Below are positions 16,635-26,107 of a stretch of 62,508 bases of DNA, piece after piece. Origin of the DNA: an uncultured Bacteroidales bacterium. GTDB taxonomy: Bacteria; Bacteroidota; Bacteroidia; Bacteroidales; UBA932. The notes under the pieces are model-generated. The model searched no databases, was not told the DNA's origin, and worked only from the letters and a program-made list of their open reading frames with translations. The DNA lies in contig CAJONC010000022.1 of the NCBI GenBank assembly GCA_905235675.1, positions 1 through 62,508 on the forward strand. The letters run 5' to 3'. Position 1 is the first letter of the stretch. Every line of letters starts with the position of its first letter. The position numbers were made by a program, and so were the translations under genes.

Positions 16635-18337
16635 TGATTATGCGACACATCAGATTATACATATTTGCGGCCGTTGCGCTGTCCGCCTTTGCCGCCTGCG
16701 ACCAGATTCACGTGGATGAGGTCGTGGTTTCAGCTCCCGTGATTGATTCCTTCTCACCCGAAAGCGCCCCCGTTGGTGCCGTTGTTACGGTGACAGGATC
16801 TTCACTGAATGCCGTTACCGAAGCTTACATCGGTGACGTGAAAGTAGATTTCGTGGAAAAGATTTCCGACACCAGGCTCTCAATCAGGGTCGGCAATGGG
16901 GTCACTTCCGGAAAGATAGTTCTCGTGAACGAGGTCGGACGCGGAACTTCCACGGCGGTTTTCAACTGCTCGTTCACCGTTCCTGCCATCACAGCCTCGC
17001 TGCTTCAGGAAGAAGCCGAAATGGGCTCGGAGGTGCTTATCAGCGGTATCGGCCTGAGCGCGGTGACTTCCGTGGTGTTTACCGCCACAGGGCACGAAAC
17101 CGGCCATGCCGCCCAGATTGTCGTCGCCTCCGACGATGAACTGGTTGTCAGGGTGCCCTATGTGGAGGAAGAGAACGCGGTGATAACCCTCGGATACTTC
17201 GACGGTACATCCGAAACCTTTACTCCCGTTTCGTCCGCACCCGCAATCAAGGTCATACGTTATGTTCCCAAGTTCGATGCGGTCAGCTTCGAGCGTACCG
17301 CCGTGGGCAAGAGCGTAACCCTTACCGGAGAATATCTCAACAATGTTGAGAAGATTATGGTGGGCGAGTTCGAAGCTCCCCTTTTCAAGGACCCTGCAAA
17401 ACTCAGCTTCACCATTCCCGCCGGTGACTTTGAAGACGGAGAGACCACCGTGGCCCTTACTGCGGTATACTTCGACGGCAATGAGACCGTTACCCTTTCG
17501 GATGCCTTCGTGGTGTATGTCCCCTTTGTCAAGTACTGGGAGAATGTGCGTACCTGGGCCCAGGGACGTACCGAAGCCAATGAATACGTGTCATTCTTCT
17601 GCCCCGAAAACGGCGTTGCATACGAAAATTCAAAGTGGAAGGATGTGGTCGACCCTGTCGCAATGAAGTACCAGGGCGCCCAGTGGGATGCGGCCAACAC
17701 TCCCAAGGCAGGTGTGGTGAGCGACGAAGAATATGATTCCGTGCTGCCTTACTTCTTCTTCTCGGCGGTAAGCGGAAACGTGCTCCAGATCAACTCTCCG
17801 GCAAATTCCAACAGCCAGCTCAAGAATTTCTACACCAGCTTCGCGGGAACTCCTGCAAACGATTACCGCGTACCCGGCAGCAACAACAATATGCCCGGAA
17901 CGCCAATCATTGCCTTCCGTTACCTCAATCCCTCGGCTTCCTCCGAGGCTGAGAAGGCCCTTGTTGCAAAGGTGCTGAACGGAGAGATAGACAACATCAA
18001 CGAAGAACTCTTCCCGATAGACGTCGAGACCAACACCATCGCAGGTATTTCGGTTTCATCCTTCGCCGGAGCCATCAAGTCCGACAAATGGTGCGACCAC
18101 CAGATTGCCGAACTTGTGGATGATCCCGACTACAAGACCGACGCCGTATTCCTGATGGCATATTACACCAACAACGGCTACAGCAAGGACAAGGCCGCTT
18201 CGAACATCCGCCGTCTGGGCATACTTCACGTTACCGCGATCGAGTGGGGCGTATACAATGCTTCAAACTTCGGTTCATCAAGGATTACTTACAACTGCTA
18301 CTGGCAGAAATACGATTACGATTATTCCAAACTTTAA
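16634..18337 (+). CDS. TIG/IPT-domain surface lipoprotein A (putative glycan-binding protein)
   Basis: Lipoprotein of about 567 aa in the position of SusE/SGBP proteins. Lipobox FAAC near residue 20, followed by three or four IPT/TIG immunoglobulin-like repeats (PVIDSFSPESAPVGAVVTVTGSSL, PAITASLLQEEAEMGSEVLISGIGL, PKFDAVSFERTAVGKSVTLTGEYL) to about residue 290. The C-terminal ~270 residues include FFFSAVSGNVLQINSPANSNSQLKN, a block shared with the next gene. TIG proteins at this position usually bind the locus glycan at the cell surface. Starts at 16634 and 16640 are both possible. Confidence 0.8.
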   Translation: MIMRHIRLYIFAAVALSAFAACDQIHVDEVVVSAPVIDSFSPESAPVGAVVTVTGSSLNAVTEAYIGDVKVDFVEKISDTRLSIRVGNGVTSGKIVLVNEVGRGTSTAVFNCSFTVPAITASLLQEEAEMGSEVLISGIGLSAVTSVVFTATGHETGHAAQIVVASDDELVVRVPYVEEENAVITLGYFDGTSETFTPVSSAPAIKVIRYVPKFDAVSFERTAVGKSVTLTGEYLNNVEKIMVGEFEAPLFKDPAKLSFTIPAGDFEDGETTVALTAVYFDGNETVTLSDAFVVYVPFVKYWENVRTWAQGRTEANEYVSFFCPENGVAYENSKWKDVVDPVAMKYQGAQWDAANTPKAGVVSDEEYDSVLPYFFFSAVSGNVLQINSPANSNSQLKNFYTSFAGTPANDYRVPGSNNNMPGTPIIAFRYLNPSASSEAEKALVAKVLNGEIDNINEELFPIDVETNTIAGISVSSFAGAIKSDKWCDHQIAELVDDPDYKTDAVFLMAYYTNNGYSKDKAASNIRRLGILHVTAIEWGVYNASNFGSSRITYNCYWQKYDYDYSKL

Positions 18338-18348
18338 TGCAGGCGGAT

Positions 18349-20244
18349 ATGAAAAGAATATATGGCATACTTGCGCTTGCCGCAGTGCTCGGCTTCGCGG
18401 CTTGCAACGAAAAAGCCGTCGAAACGGTCAATACGCCGGCAATCAATGTCACTACCCAGAAACTGGATCCGAATACCGATGAAAGCGGCACGGTGCGCGC
18501 CTATGTGGGAACGCAGGTGACCGCCCAGGGCCTCAATCTCGACAAGGTCGGAGCCGTGAAGGTGGACGGACTTGATGCCAAGATAGTTTCGCGGGAAATG
18601 AAAACCCTGGTTTTCGAGATTCCTGACATAGCAAAGCCCCAGCAGGACGACCCGTACATGGTCGACCTTGAGGTTTTCGATGCCGACGGCACGACAACAG
18701 TCTTCAAGTACGACTACTTCGTGACCATTCCCGTCACTGACGCCCTCGTGAGCGGATTCTCTCCCGCTTCCGGTACTGTAGGGACGGAAATCACCATCTC
18801 CGGCCGCAATCTTTCGCAGATTACTTCCGTCAGCTTCGCCGAAGTCAGTATAAGCGAATTCGTGTCCCAGTCCGACGACGCCATAGTGTTTGCCGCCCCT
18901 GCAATCGCAAGCAAGGAAGCAGACACAGAGGTACAGATTTCTGCAGTCTGGAGAGGCGGAACAATCAGCATCGACGGCAATTTCACGTTGAGCATCCCCG
19001 TATTTGATACCTTCACCCAGGCCGCTCCTGCGGCACTTGGCGACGATGTGGTGCTCGCCGGAACCAATCTTGACCTGGTTTCTGCAGTCAAATGGGGCGA
19101 CGAGGCCCTTCTGATAGCCGAACAGGCTGACACCTCGATTACGGTGAAGGTCCCTTCAGGACTCGAGAAACAGGACCCCGCCGTGGTGAGCAAGGCGCTC
19201 ACCGCCATTTTCGGCGTAGCGGCGGACCAGGAGATAACTGTCCTGGATGCATTCAAGGTAGATACCACACCCATTGGTCCCGCGGCACCGGTATTCTCCA
19301 GTATCGCTCCTACCGACACCGGTTACAGCGCCATTTTCCTTGGCCGCGAGGTTACCGTCAAGGGAGAAAACTTCGCCTCCGTCGAAAAATTCAAGATTGA
19401 CGGAATAGAGGTTGCACTCAACGGCGATCCTACCGACATCGACGCCAAGTTCACCGTGCCGCGTACAATCAAGGGAAATGCCGCAAAACAGGTCAAGCTC
19501 ATAGCCGTATGGAACGGAGGAAACGAACTCGACTGCGGTGAAATCACCGTTTATCCTTTCTACTATACCAAGAGCCTGCGTCTGGGCAAAGGCTGCGGAA
19601 AGGCTCTCTACACCGATTTCGACAGCTCAAATGCTTTCCTTATGCTCGACGACGGTGTGGTAATAAGCGCTGACGATTGGCTGAACAAATCGGTGGATCC
19701 CACCTGCACCGGCTCTTCCAATGCGCTTGTTACAGGCTCCAGCAAGATTGCCACCGGCAAGAAGGACGAGTATTACGCTGCCAAGCCCTACATTTTCATG
19801 TCGGTGACGAGCAATACCCAGCTTCAGTTCAACAATCCGGCCAATTCCAATTCCCAGCTCAAGAACCACCGGCTTTCAGATCTGAACACGGCCCTTCCTT
19901 CGGCTTATGGCACACCTGTGGTATTCATGGGTTCCGTAACCGATGCGGAGATCAAGGCTGCCGTTGCTGCCGGAACACTCTCGGACATATCTGCAAATAT
20001 GCCCCTGTTAGGCACCAGCGCTCCCAGATGGAAGCAGCATTACGACAAAGGTGACGTGCTCGGTGTTCAGTATCTTAAATATGAACATGTGTCTACGACG
20101 GGAGGCAAGGCCACCGATGCGTCCCAGGTTTACAAGACAGGATACATGTATATCCGTGATATAACCACGCCTGTCGATGGTTCGAACATCGCTTCCGGAG
20201 GATACGTGGAAGTAGATCTTTACTGGTCCAATGTCCTTGAGTAA
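18349..20244 (+). CDS. TIG/IPT-domain surface lipoprotein B (paralogue of A)
   Basis: Lipoprotein of 631 aa with lipobox GFAAC near residue 18 and about four IPT/TIG repeats (DALVSGFSPASGTVGTEITISGRNL, PVFDTFTQAAPAALGDDVVLAGTNL, FSSIAPTDTGYSAIFLGREVTVKGENF). Its C-terminal part carries YIFMSVTSNTQLQFNNPANSNSQLKNHR, closely matching the block in protein A. The shared C-terminal domain is probably the glycan-binding unit, with the TIG repeats as spacers. The 11-base gap to gene A and 1-base overlap with the next gene place it in the operon. Confidence 0.8.
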   Translation: MKRIYGILALAAVLGFAACNEKAVETVNTPAINVTTQKLDPNTDESGTVRAYVGTQVTAQGLNLDKVGAVKVDGLDAKIVSREMKTLVFEIPDIAKPQQDDPYMVDLEVFDADGTTTVFKYDYFVTIPVTDALVSGFSPASGTVGTEITISGRNLSQITSVSFAEVSISEFVSQSDDAIVFAAPAIASKEADTEVQISAVWRGGTISIDGNFTLSIPVFDTFTQAAPAALGDDVVLAGTNLDLVSAVKWGDEALLIAEQADTSITVKVPSGLEKQDPAVVSKALTAIFGVAADQEITVLDAFKVDTTPIGPAAPVFSSIAPTDTGYSAIFLGREVTVKGENFASVEKFKIDGIEVALNGDPTDIDAKFTVPRTIKGNAAKQVKLIAVWNGGNELDCGEITVYPFYYTKSLRLGKGCGKALYTDFDSSNAFLMLDDGVVISADDWLNKSVDPTCTGSSNALVTGSSKIATGKKDEYYAAKPYIFMSVTSNTQLQFNNPANSNSQLKNHRLSDLNTALPSAYGTPVVFMGSVTDAEIKAAVAAGTLSDISANMPLLGTSAPRWKQHYDKGDVLGVQYLKYEHVSTTGGKATDASQVYKTGYMYIRDITTPVDGSNIASGGYVEVDLYWSNVLE

Positions 20245-21596
20245 TGTTATTGTGTTTCAATAAGTTGTTTTGCGTCATGGCACTCTTCCTCACGGCAGGG
20301 TGCCGAGACGCTTATTACATTCCCGATCCCGTTCCTTCCGCGTCCGGCGATGAGCTTGTGGTAAGTGATGCGCTTTCCTTCAGGAATGCCTTGAAGAAGG
20401 CCGTTCCCGGTTCGGTGATAGTATGGGCCGACGGGGAATACTCCGACATAGCCCTCAAGGTCAGCGCCGAAGGCACAGAGGAAGCTCCGATAGTGGTGAA
20501 GGCCCGGACTCCTGGGGGAGTGGTCTTCAAAGGCGTTTCTTCCATACAGCTGCAGGGCAGCTGGCTGGTCGCCGAAGGTTTCAGTTTCAAGGGGCTGGAC
20601 ACATCGGTCAAGGGCTCGGTGCTTACCTGCGCAAAGGGCAGTTCCCATTGCCGTTTTTCCAATTGTCTGATAGACGGCGGGAACAGCAAGGTGTCGGACG
20701 TGGATACCAAGTGGGTGTCGCTTTACGGCCATCATAACGAAGTGTCGCACTGTACCTTCCTCGAAAAGAAGAACATGGGCTGCCTGCTGGTGGTCTGGAT
20801 GGAAGACGGCATAGTGCCGGAGCATGTTATTGCCGACAACTATTTTTACCGTCCGTATACCCATTACGACGACAACGGAAAGGCCCTCAACGGCCAGGAG
20901 TCCATACGCATAGGCACCAGCGACTTCTCGATGAACGATGCCCGCTGCACAGTCACGGGAAACTGGTTCTACCGCTGCAACGGCGAACGCGCCGAGATAA
21001 TCTCCAACAAAAGCTGCCGCAATCTCTACGAAGGCAACCTCTTCGAACAAGGGGAGGGTACCCTTACCCTGAGGCACGGCAACGACTGCACCGTGCGCGG
21101 CAACTGGTTCCTGTCGGGAGGCAAGACCGAAGTCGGCGGAGTGCGTATCATAGGCGAGAGACACCTGGTGGAAGGAAACTGGTTCATGAACCTGACCGGA
21201 ACCAACTACAAGAGCGCGCTCTGTGTGGTTAAGGGAGAATCCGGCGCGGCCCTGAACGGTTACTGGACCGCGAAAGACTGCATAGTGAAGGACAATATCT
21301 TCACAGGATGCCGCTATGGAATTGTGGTGAACTACGGTGGACGCGAAAGTCAGGACAGCGCTCCGGAAAACCTTCTGGTGACAGGCAATACCTTCGTGTC
21401 GGACAAATCTTACATGATTCCGGTTTGCGTGCTCGAAGATACCCCTTCGGATGCCGTCAAATGGGAATCCAACATAATCTACGGCGGTAAGCAGAAGGGA
21501 GTGAGCCTTCCTGTGGTTAAGGAACGCCCCGCCCTTGCCGACCCTTCGGAAGATATAGCCGCCGTTCGCAACAATGCCGGAGTACAATGGAAATGA
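20244..21596 (+). CDS. Polysaccharide lyase family 6-type alginate lyase, single domain
   Basis: Predicted surface or periplasmic alginate lyase (beta-elimination). 450 aa with lipobox LTAGC (Cys about 20) and a parallel beta-helix made of repeated N-x-F turns. Family hallmarks are NGQESIRIG (216-224), Glu in RAEIISNKS (about 251) as Ca ligand, the catalytic Lys about 256 in ISNKS, and Arg about 277 in TLRHGND. These match the Lys/Arg pair of chondroitinase B-type PL6 enzymes. Alginate rather than dermatan as substrate is inferred from the PL17, KdgF and reductase genes next door. Confidence 0.9.
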   Translation: MLLCFNKLFCVMALFLTAGCRDAYYIPDPVPSASGDELVVSDALSFRNALKKAVPGSVIVWADGEYSDIALKVSAEGTEEAPIVVKARTPGGVVFKGVSSIQLQGSWLVAEGFSFKGLDTSVKGSVLTCAKGSSHCRFSNCLIDGGNSKVSDVDTKWVSLYGHHNEVSHCTFLEKKNMGCLLVVWMEDGIVPEHVIADNYFYRPYTHYDDNGKALNGQESIRIGTSDFSMNDARCTVTGNWFYRCNGERAEIISNKSCRNLYEGNLFEQGEGTLTLRHGNDCTVRGNWFLSGGKTEVGGVRIIGERHLVEGNWFMNLTGTNYKSALCVVKGESGAALNGYWTAKDCIVKDNIFTGCRYGIVVNYGGRESQDSAPENLLVTGNTFVSDKSYMIPVCVLEDTPSDAVKWESNIIYGGKQKGVSLPVVKERPALADPSEDIAAVRNNAGVQWK

Positions 21597-23596
21597 AAAG
21601 ACTGACAATTTTCGCCGCGGTGCTCGCCGCGCTCTGTTCCTGCTCGGGTGGAAAGCAGCCGATTGCTCTGGACCGTGTGGGAGACGCCCTCGGCCGGGCA
21701 GCTGCGGGAGACACCCTGTATGTGGCCGACGGACAGTATAAAGATGTAAAGCTGGTCTGGAAGGCCGCCGCCGATGCGGAAAATCCCGTGGTCGTGATGG
21801 CTGCCAATCCGGGCAAGGTTGTGATTGAAGGGAAATCTTCCCTGCATATAGCCGGCTCCGGGCTGGAAGTCAACGGTCTGGTTTTCAGCGGCTGCGTTGC
21901 GGACAAGGGCACGATAGTGGAGTTCCGCGACGGGGATGAAATGGCCGTCGGATGCCGTCTTACCGAGTGCGTGATGAAGCGTTGCGTTCCCGCGCGCCGC
22001 GACATATCGTACAGTTACGTACATCTCTACGGACGGGGCAACAGGGTGGACCACTGCAGCTTTCTCGACAAACTCAACCTCGGGGTTACGCTTATCGTGA
22101 TGCTGAGTTATCCCGACTGCGACGACAATCATCACAGCATAGACCACAACTGGTTCGGCCCCAGGCCTGTATACGGATCGAACGGAGCCGAAACCATACG
22201 TGTGGGCACCTCCCAGCAATGCATGCAGAATTCCCGCACCCTGATAGAAGACAACCTCTTCGACCGTTGCAACGGCGAAGTCGAGGTGGTGTCCATAAAG
22301 AGCTGCGAAAACATTATCCGTAACAATACTTTCCATGAATGCCAGGGCGTGCTTGCCCTTCGCCACGGCGACCGCAATATTGCCGAAGGCAATCTTTTCA
22401 TAGGAAACGGAATCCGCAATACAGGAGGAATACGCATAGTCGGAGAAGACCAGGTCGTGCGTGGAAATACCATGCTCGGCCTTGCCGGAGAGCGCTTCTT
22501 CTCCGCCCTCGCGCTTATGTACGCAGTGCCCAATTCCCTTCCCAACCGCTATATGCAGGTTAAGAACACGGTGATTGAAGACAATGTCTTCGAGGCATGC
22601 AAGTCCATAGAATTCACCACCGGAAAAGATTTCGAAAGGACTCTTCCTCCGGTCGGTACCAAATGGCTGAACAACAGGGTGGAAGCGGTGCAGACCTGCT
22701 CCGTGCCGGATTACGCCACCCTCAGGGAGGGCAGGGGAGCATCATGGTATGTCCCCGAAGCCGCGGAAACCGTTGATTCTGAGGTTTACCGCGTAGGGCC
22801 CGATGACGATATCCCGTCCGTTGCCGCATCTGCGGTGCCCGGATCAGTGATAGAATTCTCCGACGGACTCTACAAACTTGAAAAGGCGATCCGTGTGGAC
22901 AGGCCTCTGGAAATACGTGCCGCCGACGGTGCGTCTCCGAGGATAATCTTCACGGGGCGCAGGCGCGACAACTTCATCACTATTGCGGACGGGGGAACGC
23001 TCAGGCTCAAGGGACTTTCGTTCAGCGGTGAACTTACCAGTGGACGCAGCCTTGCGGATGGCATCATCTCCACCGACAGGGACATGATCGAGCCTTACAC
23101 CCTTGCAATCGAGGACTGCTCGTTCGAACAGTGCGGCGAAAGCGGATTCATACCTGTCAAGGGAATGAAAGGCACCTTCGCCGATACGGTTACCATACGT
23201 CGCTGCCATTTCGAAGCCCTCAGCGGAGATGCAATCAACTATGCCGGCGAGACCGAAGACAAGGGACGCTACAATGCCGACGACATTATAATTGAAGACT
23301 GCAGTTTCGAACGCATACTCGGAATACCGGTGAATATTTATCGCGGAGGCAGCGACGAGAGCACTGCCGGCCCTTATGTGAACATATCCGGATGCACTTT
23401 CGACGACTGCTGCAACAAGGTACGCGGATCGGTTATCCGCATTACGGGGGCGCAGGTACTTTCAATCTGCGGCAACAGTTTCGTTTCCAGCGGAAGGGGA
23501 GGATATTCAATCCGCCTCGACGACGCCCCCTGGGAAAAGATTACCATGTCGGGCAATAAATTCGACAATTCCGGAAAGATATTATCCAACAGATGA
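21593..23596 (+). CDS. Polysaccharide lyase family 6-type lyase with two beta-helix domains
   Basis: 667 aa lipoprotein (lipobox LCSC, Cys about 16). The first beta-helix (about 22-385) has the PL6 hallmarks GAETIRVGTS, Glu and Lys in VEVVSIKS (Lys about 236) and Arg about 257 in LALRHGD. A second, catalytically silent beta-helix covers about 410-667. This two-domain plan is that of AlyGC-like PL6 enzymes, where the second helix supports dimerisation. Start 21593 gives an ATGA overlap with the previous gene; 21587 is the alternative. It probably complements the single-domain enzyme, for example with a different M/G preference. Confidence 0.88.
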   Translation: MKRLTIFAAVLAALCSCSGGKQPIALDRVGDALGRAAAGDTLYVADGQYKDVKLVWKAAADAENPVVVMAANPGKVVIEGKSSLHIAGSGLEVNGLVFSGCVADKGTIVEFRDGDEMAVGCRLTECVMKRCVPARRDISYSYVHLYGRGNRVDHCSFLDKLNLGVTLIVMLSYPDCDDNHHSIDHNWFGPRPVYGSNGAETIRVGTSQQCMQNSRTLIEDNLFDRCNGEVEVVSIKSCENIIRNNTFHECQGVLALRHGDRNIAEGNLFIGNGIRNTGGIRIVGEDQVVRGNTMLGLAGERFFSALALMYAVPNSLPNRYMQVKNTVIEDNVFEACKSIEFTTGKDFERTLPPVGTKWLNNRVEAVQTCSVPDYATLREGRGASWYVPEAAETVDSEVYRVGPDDDIPSVAASAVPGSVIEFSDGLYKLEKAIRVDRPLEIRAADGASPRIIFTGRRRDNFITIADGGTLRLKGLSFSGELTSGRSLADGIISTDRDMIEPYTLAIEDCSFEQCGESGFIPVKGMKGTFADTVTIRRCHFEALSGDAINYAGETEDKGRYNADDIIIEDCSFERILGIPVNIYRGGSDESTAGPYVNISGCTFDDCCNKVRGSVIRITGAQVLSICGNSFVSSGRGGYSIRLDDAPWEKITMSGNKFDNSGKILSNR

Positions 23597-25749
23597 AGAA
23601 GTTACTTGTATCCATAATTCTGCTTGCAATGGCGTTGACTTCGCCTGCGGCCTCGCGTCAGCATCCCTGCCTTCTTCTCAGCAAGGATTCGGTGAAGGAG
23701 ATGAAGGCCGCCGTGGGAAGCGTACCGCTTTTCGATACTTCCCTCGCCGAGGTGACTGAGAATGCGGACAAGGCGCTGGAACGTGAAATATGCCTTCCCG
23801 AGCCTGTCGACGGAGGCGGAGGCTACAGCCACGAAACGCACAAGCTCAATTACTTCGACATGTATAATTGCGGCATCGCCTGGCAGATTACCGGCAGGCG
23901 CGCCTATGCCGACAGGGTAAAAGCCATGCTGATGGCCTATGCGGATTTCTATCCCGGCCTCGGTTATCATCCCCTGGATCTTTCGCCCGTTCCGGGACGC
24001 ATTTTCTGGCAGACTCTGAACGAAAGCGTGTGGCTGCTGCATGCCGCCCAGGCTTATGACTGCATATACGACACGCTCAGCGCGAAGGAACGCAGGCATC
24101 TTGAAAGCAAGCTGTTCCGCCCCTATGCGGAATTCATAATGAACGGAACGCCCGACAACAGGGCCAACCGCAGGACCTTCAACAATCTGAACAACCATGC
24201 CACCTGGGCCAATGCAGCCGTGGGCATGATTGCCATCGTGATGGGTGACGACGAGCTTCTGCGCAAGGCGCTTTATGGCTTCGACGAAAGCGGCGAAGCC
24301 GGATTCATGCGCCAGCTCGACGTCCTCTTCTCTCCGGACGGTTATTTTACTGAAGGCGCTTACTACCAGCGCTATGCGCTCTGGCCTTTTGTGATTTTCG
24401 CGCAGTGCCTGAACCGCAACCGCCCCGATCTCGACATCTTCGGATACCGCGACGGAATTCTTCTGAAAGCGGTGGATGCATTGCTTCAGATGGCCTACGA
24501 CGGTGAATTCATGCATTTCAACGATGCCCTCGAAAAGGGATACGACGCCCAGGAACTTGTGTATGCCGTGGATATCGCCTATCTCGCAGACCCCTCGGAC
24601 AAGGAACTGCTCTGGGTGGCGGATACTTATCAGCACAAAGTGGTTGTAAGCGATGCCGGTTTCGCGGTGGCGAAGGCTATTGCCGCAGGGGAGACACAGC
24701 CACTGAAACTTCGCAGCTGCATGCTGCGCGACGGTGCCGACGGCAGCGAGGGTGCATTCGTGATACTGCGCTCTCCCCGCGAGGAAGAGAATACGGCCCT
24801 TACTTTCAAGGCCACCTCGCATGGCCTGAGCCACGGGCATTTCGACCGTTTGAACTTTGCATACTACGATGCCGGCAATGAGGTTGTAAGCGATTATGGG
24901 GCAGCGCGTTTCCTGAACATTGTGGCAAAGTACAACGGCCATTACACCCACGAAAACAACAGCTATGCAAAGCAGACCGTAGCGCACAATACCCTCGTGG
25001 TGGACGGGAAGAGCCAGTTCGGCGCCAAAATGGGCAAGGCTTCGAAGTCGCATCCGGCTGTCACCGCCTGTTCCCTCGGCGGAGACGTGCAGATGGTTTC
25101 GGCGGAGGAAACTCTTGCCTACGAAGGGGTGAGGATGCAGCGCTGGATTTTCCTTGCGGACGTACCGTTCCTGCAATACCCGCTGGTGATGGATCTGCTT
25201 CGCGCCACATCGTCCGCAGCCCATACCTACGATTATCCCATACATTACAACGGTCACATGATTCAGCTTTCCGTACCTTATGAAAGGGCGTTGACCGGAA
25301 TGGAAGTGATGGGTGAGTCCAATGGCTACCAGCATCTCTGGGTTGAGGCGAAAGCCGATGCCGCCGAAGGCACCACCGCTTATACCTGGCTTACAGGCCA
25401 TCGTATGTACAGCCTTTCCTGTGCCACATCGGCGGATGACGACATTTACCTTACCCGGCTTGGAGCATCGGATCCCGATTTCAACCTGCGCAGTGAACCG
25501 GCGTTCATCCTCAGGCACGAGGCCCCTTCGGGGAGCCATCTCTTCGCGTCCTGCCTGGAAACCCACGGCAAGTACGACATCAAGGTGGAGCAGTCGGCGA
25601 ACCTTGACCGGTCCTGCACCGGCGTCAGCGTATTGCAGGACAGCGAAGACTGCATCAGGGTCAAATACGGTTTCAAGGACGGCAGGGCCGTGCTGCTCAG
25701 CGTGGACCTCTCATCCGGAGAAGTGAAATACAATGTAGAATATGAATGA
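23593..25749 (+). CDS. PL17-type oligoalginate lyase
   Basis: Exolytic lyase releasing unsaturated uronate monomers from alginate oligosaccharides, probably periplasmic (signal peptide 1-20). 718 aa: alpha/alpha-toroid with LNNHATWANAAVGM (Asn201, His202) and FTEGAYYQRYAL (Tyr258), positions that coincide with the catalytic residues reported for Alg17C. The C-terminal heparinase II/III-like beta-sandwich has ATSHGLSHGHFDRLNFAYYDAG, which carries a zinc histidine. It overlaps genes on both sides by 4-8 bases. Confidence 0.93.
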   Translation: MKKLLVSIILLAMALTSPAASRQHPCLLLSKDSVKEMKAAVGSVPLFDTSLAEVTENADKALEREICLPEPVDGGGGYSHETHKLNYFDMYNCGIAWQITGRRAYADRVKAMLMAYADFYPGLGYHPLDLSPVPGRIFWQTLNESVWLLHAAQAYDCIYDTLSAKERRHLESKLFRPYAEFIMNGTPDNRANRRTFNNLNNHATWANAAVGMIAIVMGDDELLRKALYGFDESGEAGFMRQLDVLFSPDGYFTEGAYYQRYALWPFVIFAQCLNRNRPDLDIFGYRDGILLKAVDALLQMAYDGEFMHFNDALEKGYDAQELVYAVDIAYLADPSDKELLWVADTYQHKVVVSDAGFAVAKAIAAGETQPLKLRSCMLRDGADGSEGAFVILRSPREEENTALTFKATSHGLSHGHFDRLNFAYYDAGNEVVSDYGAARFLNIVAKYNGHYTHENNSYAKQTVAHNTLVVDGKSQFGAKMGKASKSHPAVTACSLGGDVQMVSAEETLAYEGVRMQRWIFLADVPFLQYPLVMDLLRATSSAAHTYDYPIHYNGHMIQLSVPYERALTGMEVMGESNGYQHLWVEAKADAAEGTTAYTWLTGHRMYSLSCATSADDDIYLTRLGASDPDFNLRSEPAFILRHEAPSGSHLFASCLETHGKYDIKVEQSANLDRSCTGVSVLQDSEDCIRVKYGFKDGRAVLLSVDLSSGEVKYNVEYE

Positions 25750-26095
25750 TATGAAAACCAGAAGCGAAACTTTCCAAATCGGCAAAAAACTCCCCTGGGA
25801 GCCTGCCGGCGAAGGCGTGAAACGCCAGATTATGGGTTATGACGGTCAGCTGATGATTGTGAAGGTGCATTTCGAGAAGGGTGCCGTAGGCAATCTGCAC
25901 GAGCACTTCCACAGCCAGGCCACATATGTGGTAAGCGGCAAATTCGAGCTCACCATAGGCAAAAAGAAAAAAGTCCTCGTCGCAGGTGACGGCTACTATG
26001 TGGCTCCGGATGAGCTTCACGGCTGCGTCTGCCTCGAAGAAGGCGTGCTAATCGATGTGTTCTCTCCCCACAGGGCGGATTTCCTTGCCAAATAA
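25742..26095 (+). CDS. kdgF: KdgF-type cupin for unsaturated uronate
   Basis: Small cupin (117 aa) predicted to convert the 4,5-unsaturated uronate released by exolyases into the linear keto form (DEH). The metal-binding motif GNLHEHFHSQATYVVSGKFELTIG is at about residues 40-63 and the second cupin motif DGYYVAPDELHGCVCLEEG at about 82-100. The start lies 8 bases inside the PL17 gene, the order expected for sequential steps. Confidence 0.9.
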   Translation: MNDMKTRSETFQIGKKLPWEPAGEGVKRQIMGYDGQLMIVKVHFEKGAVGNLHEHFHSQATYVVSGKFELTIGKKKKVLVAGDGYYVAPDELHGCVCLEEGVLIDVFSPHRADFLAK

Positions 26096-26107
26096 GATCC
26101 CTGCGGT

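Noticed and set aside
20247..21608. 450-codon reverse-strand open frame opposite the first PL6 gene
   Set aside because: Codon shadow of a GC-rich gene; it has no recognisable domain and no promoter, and would conflict with the operon.
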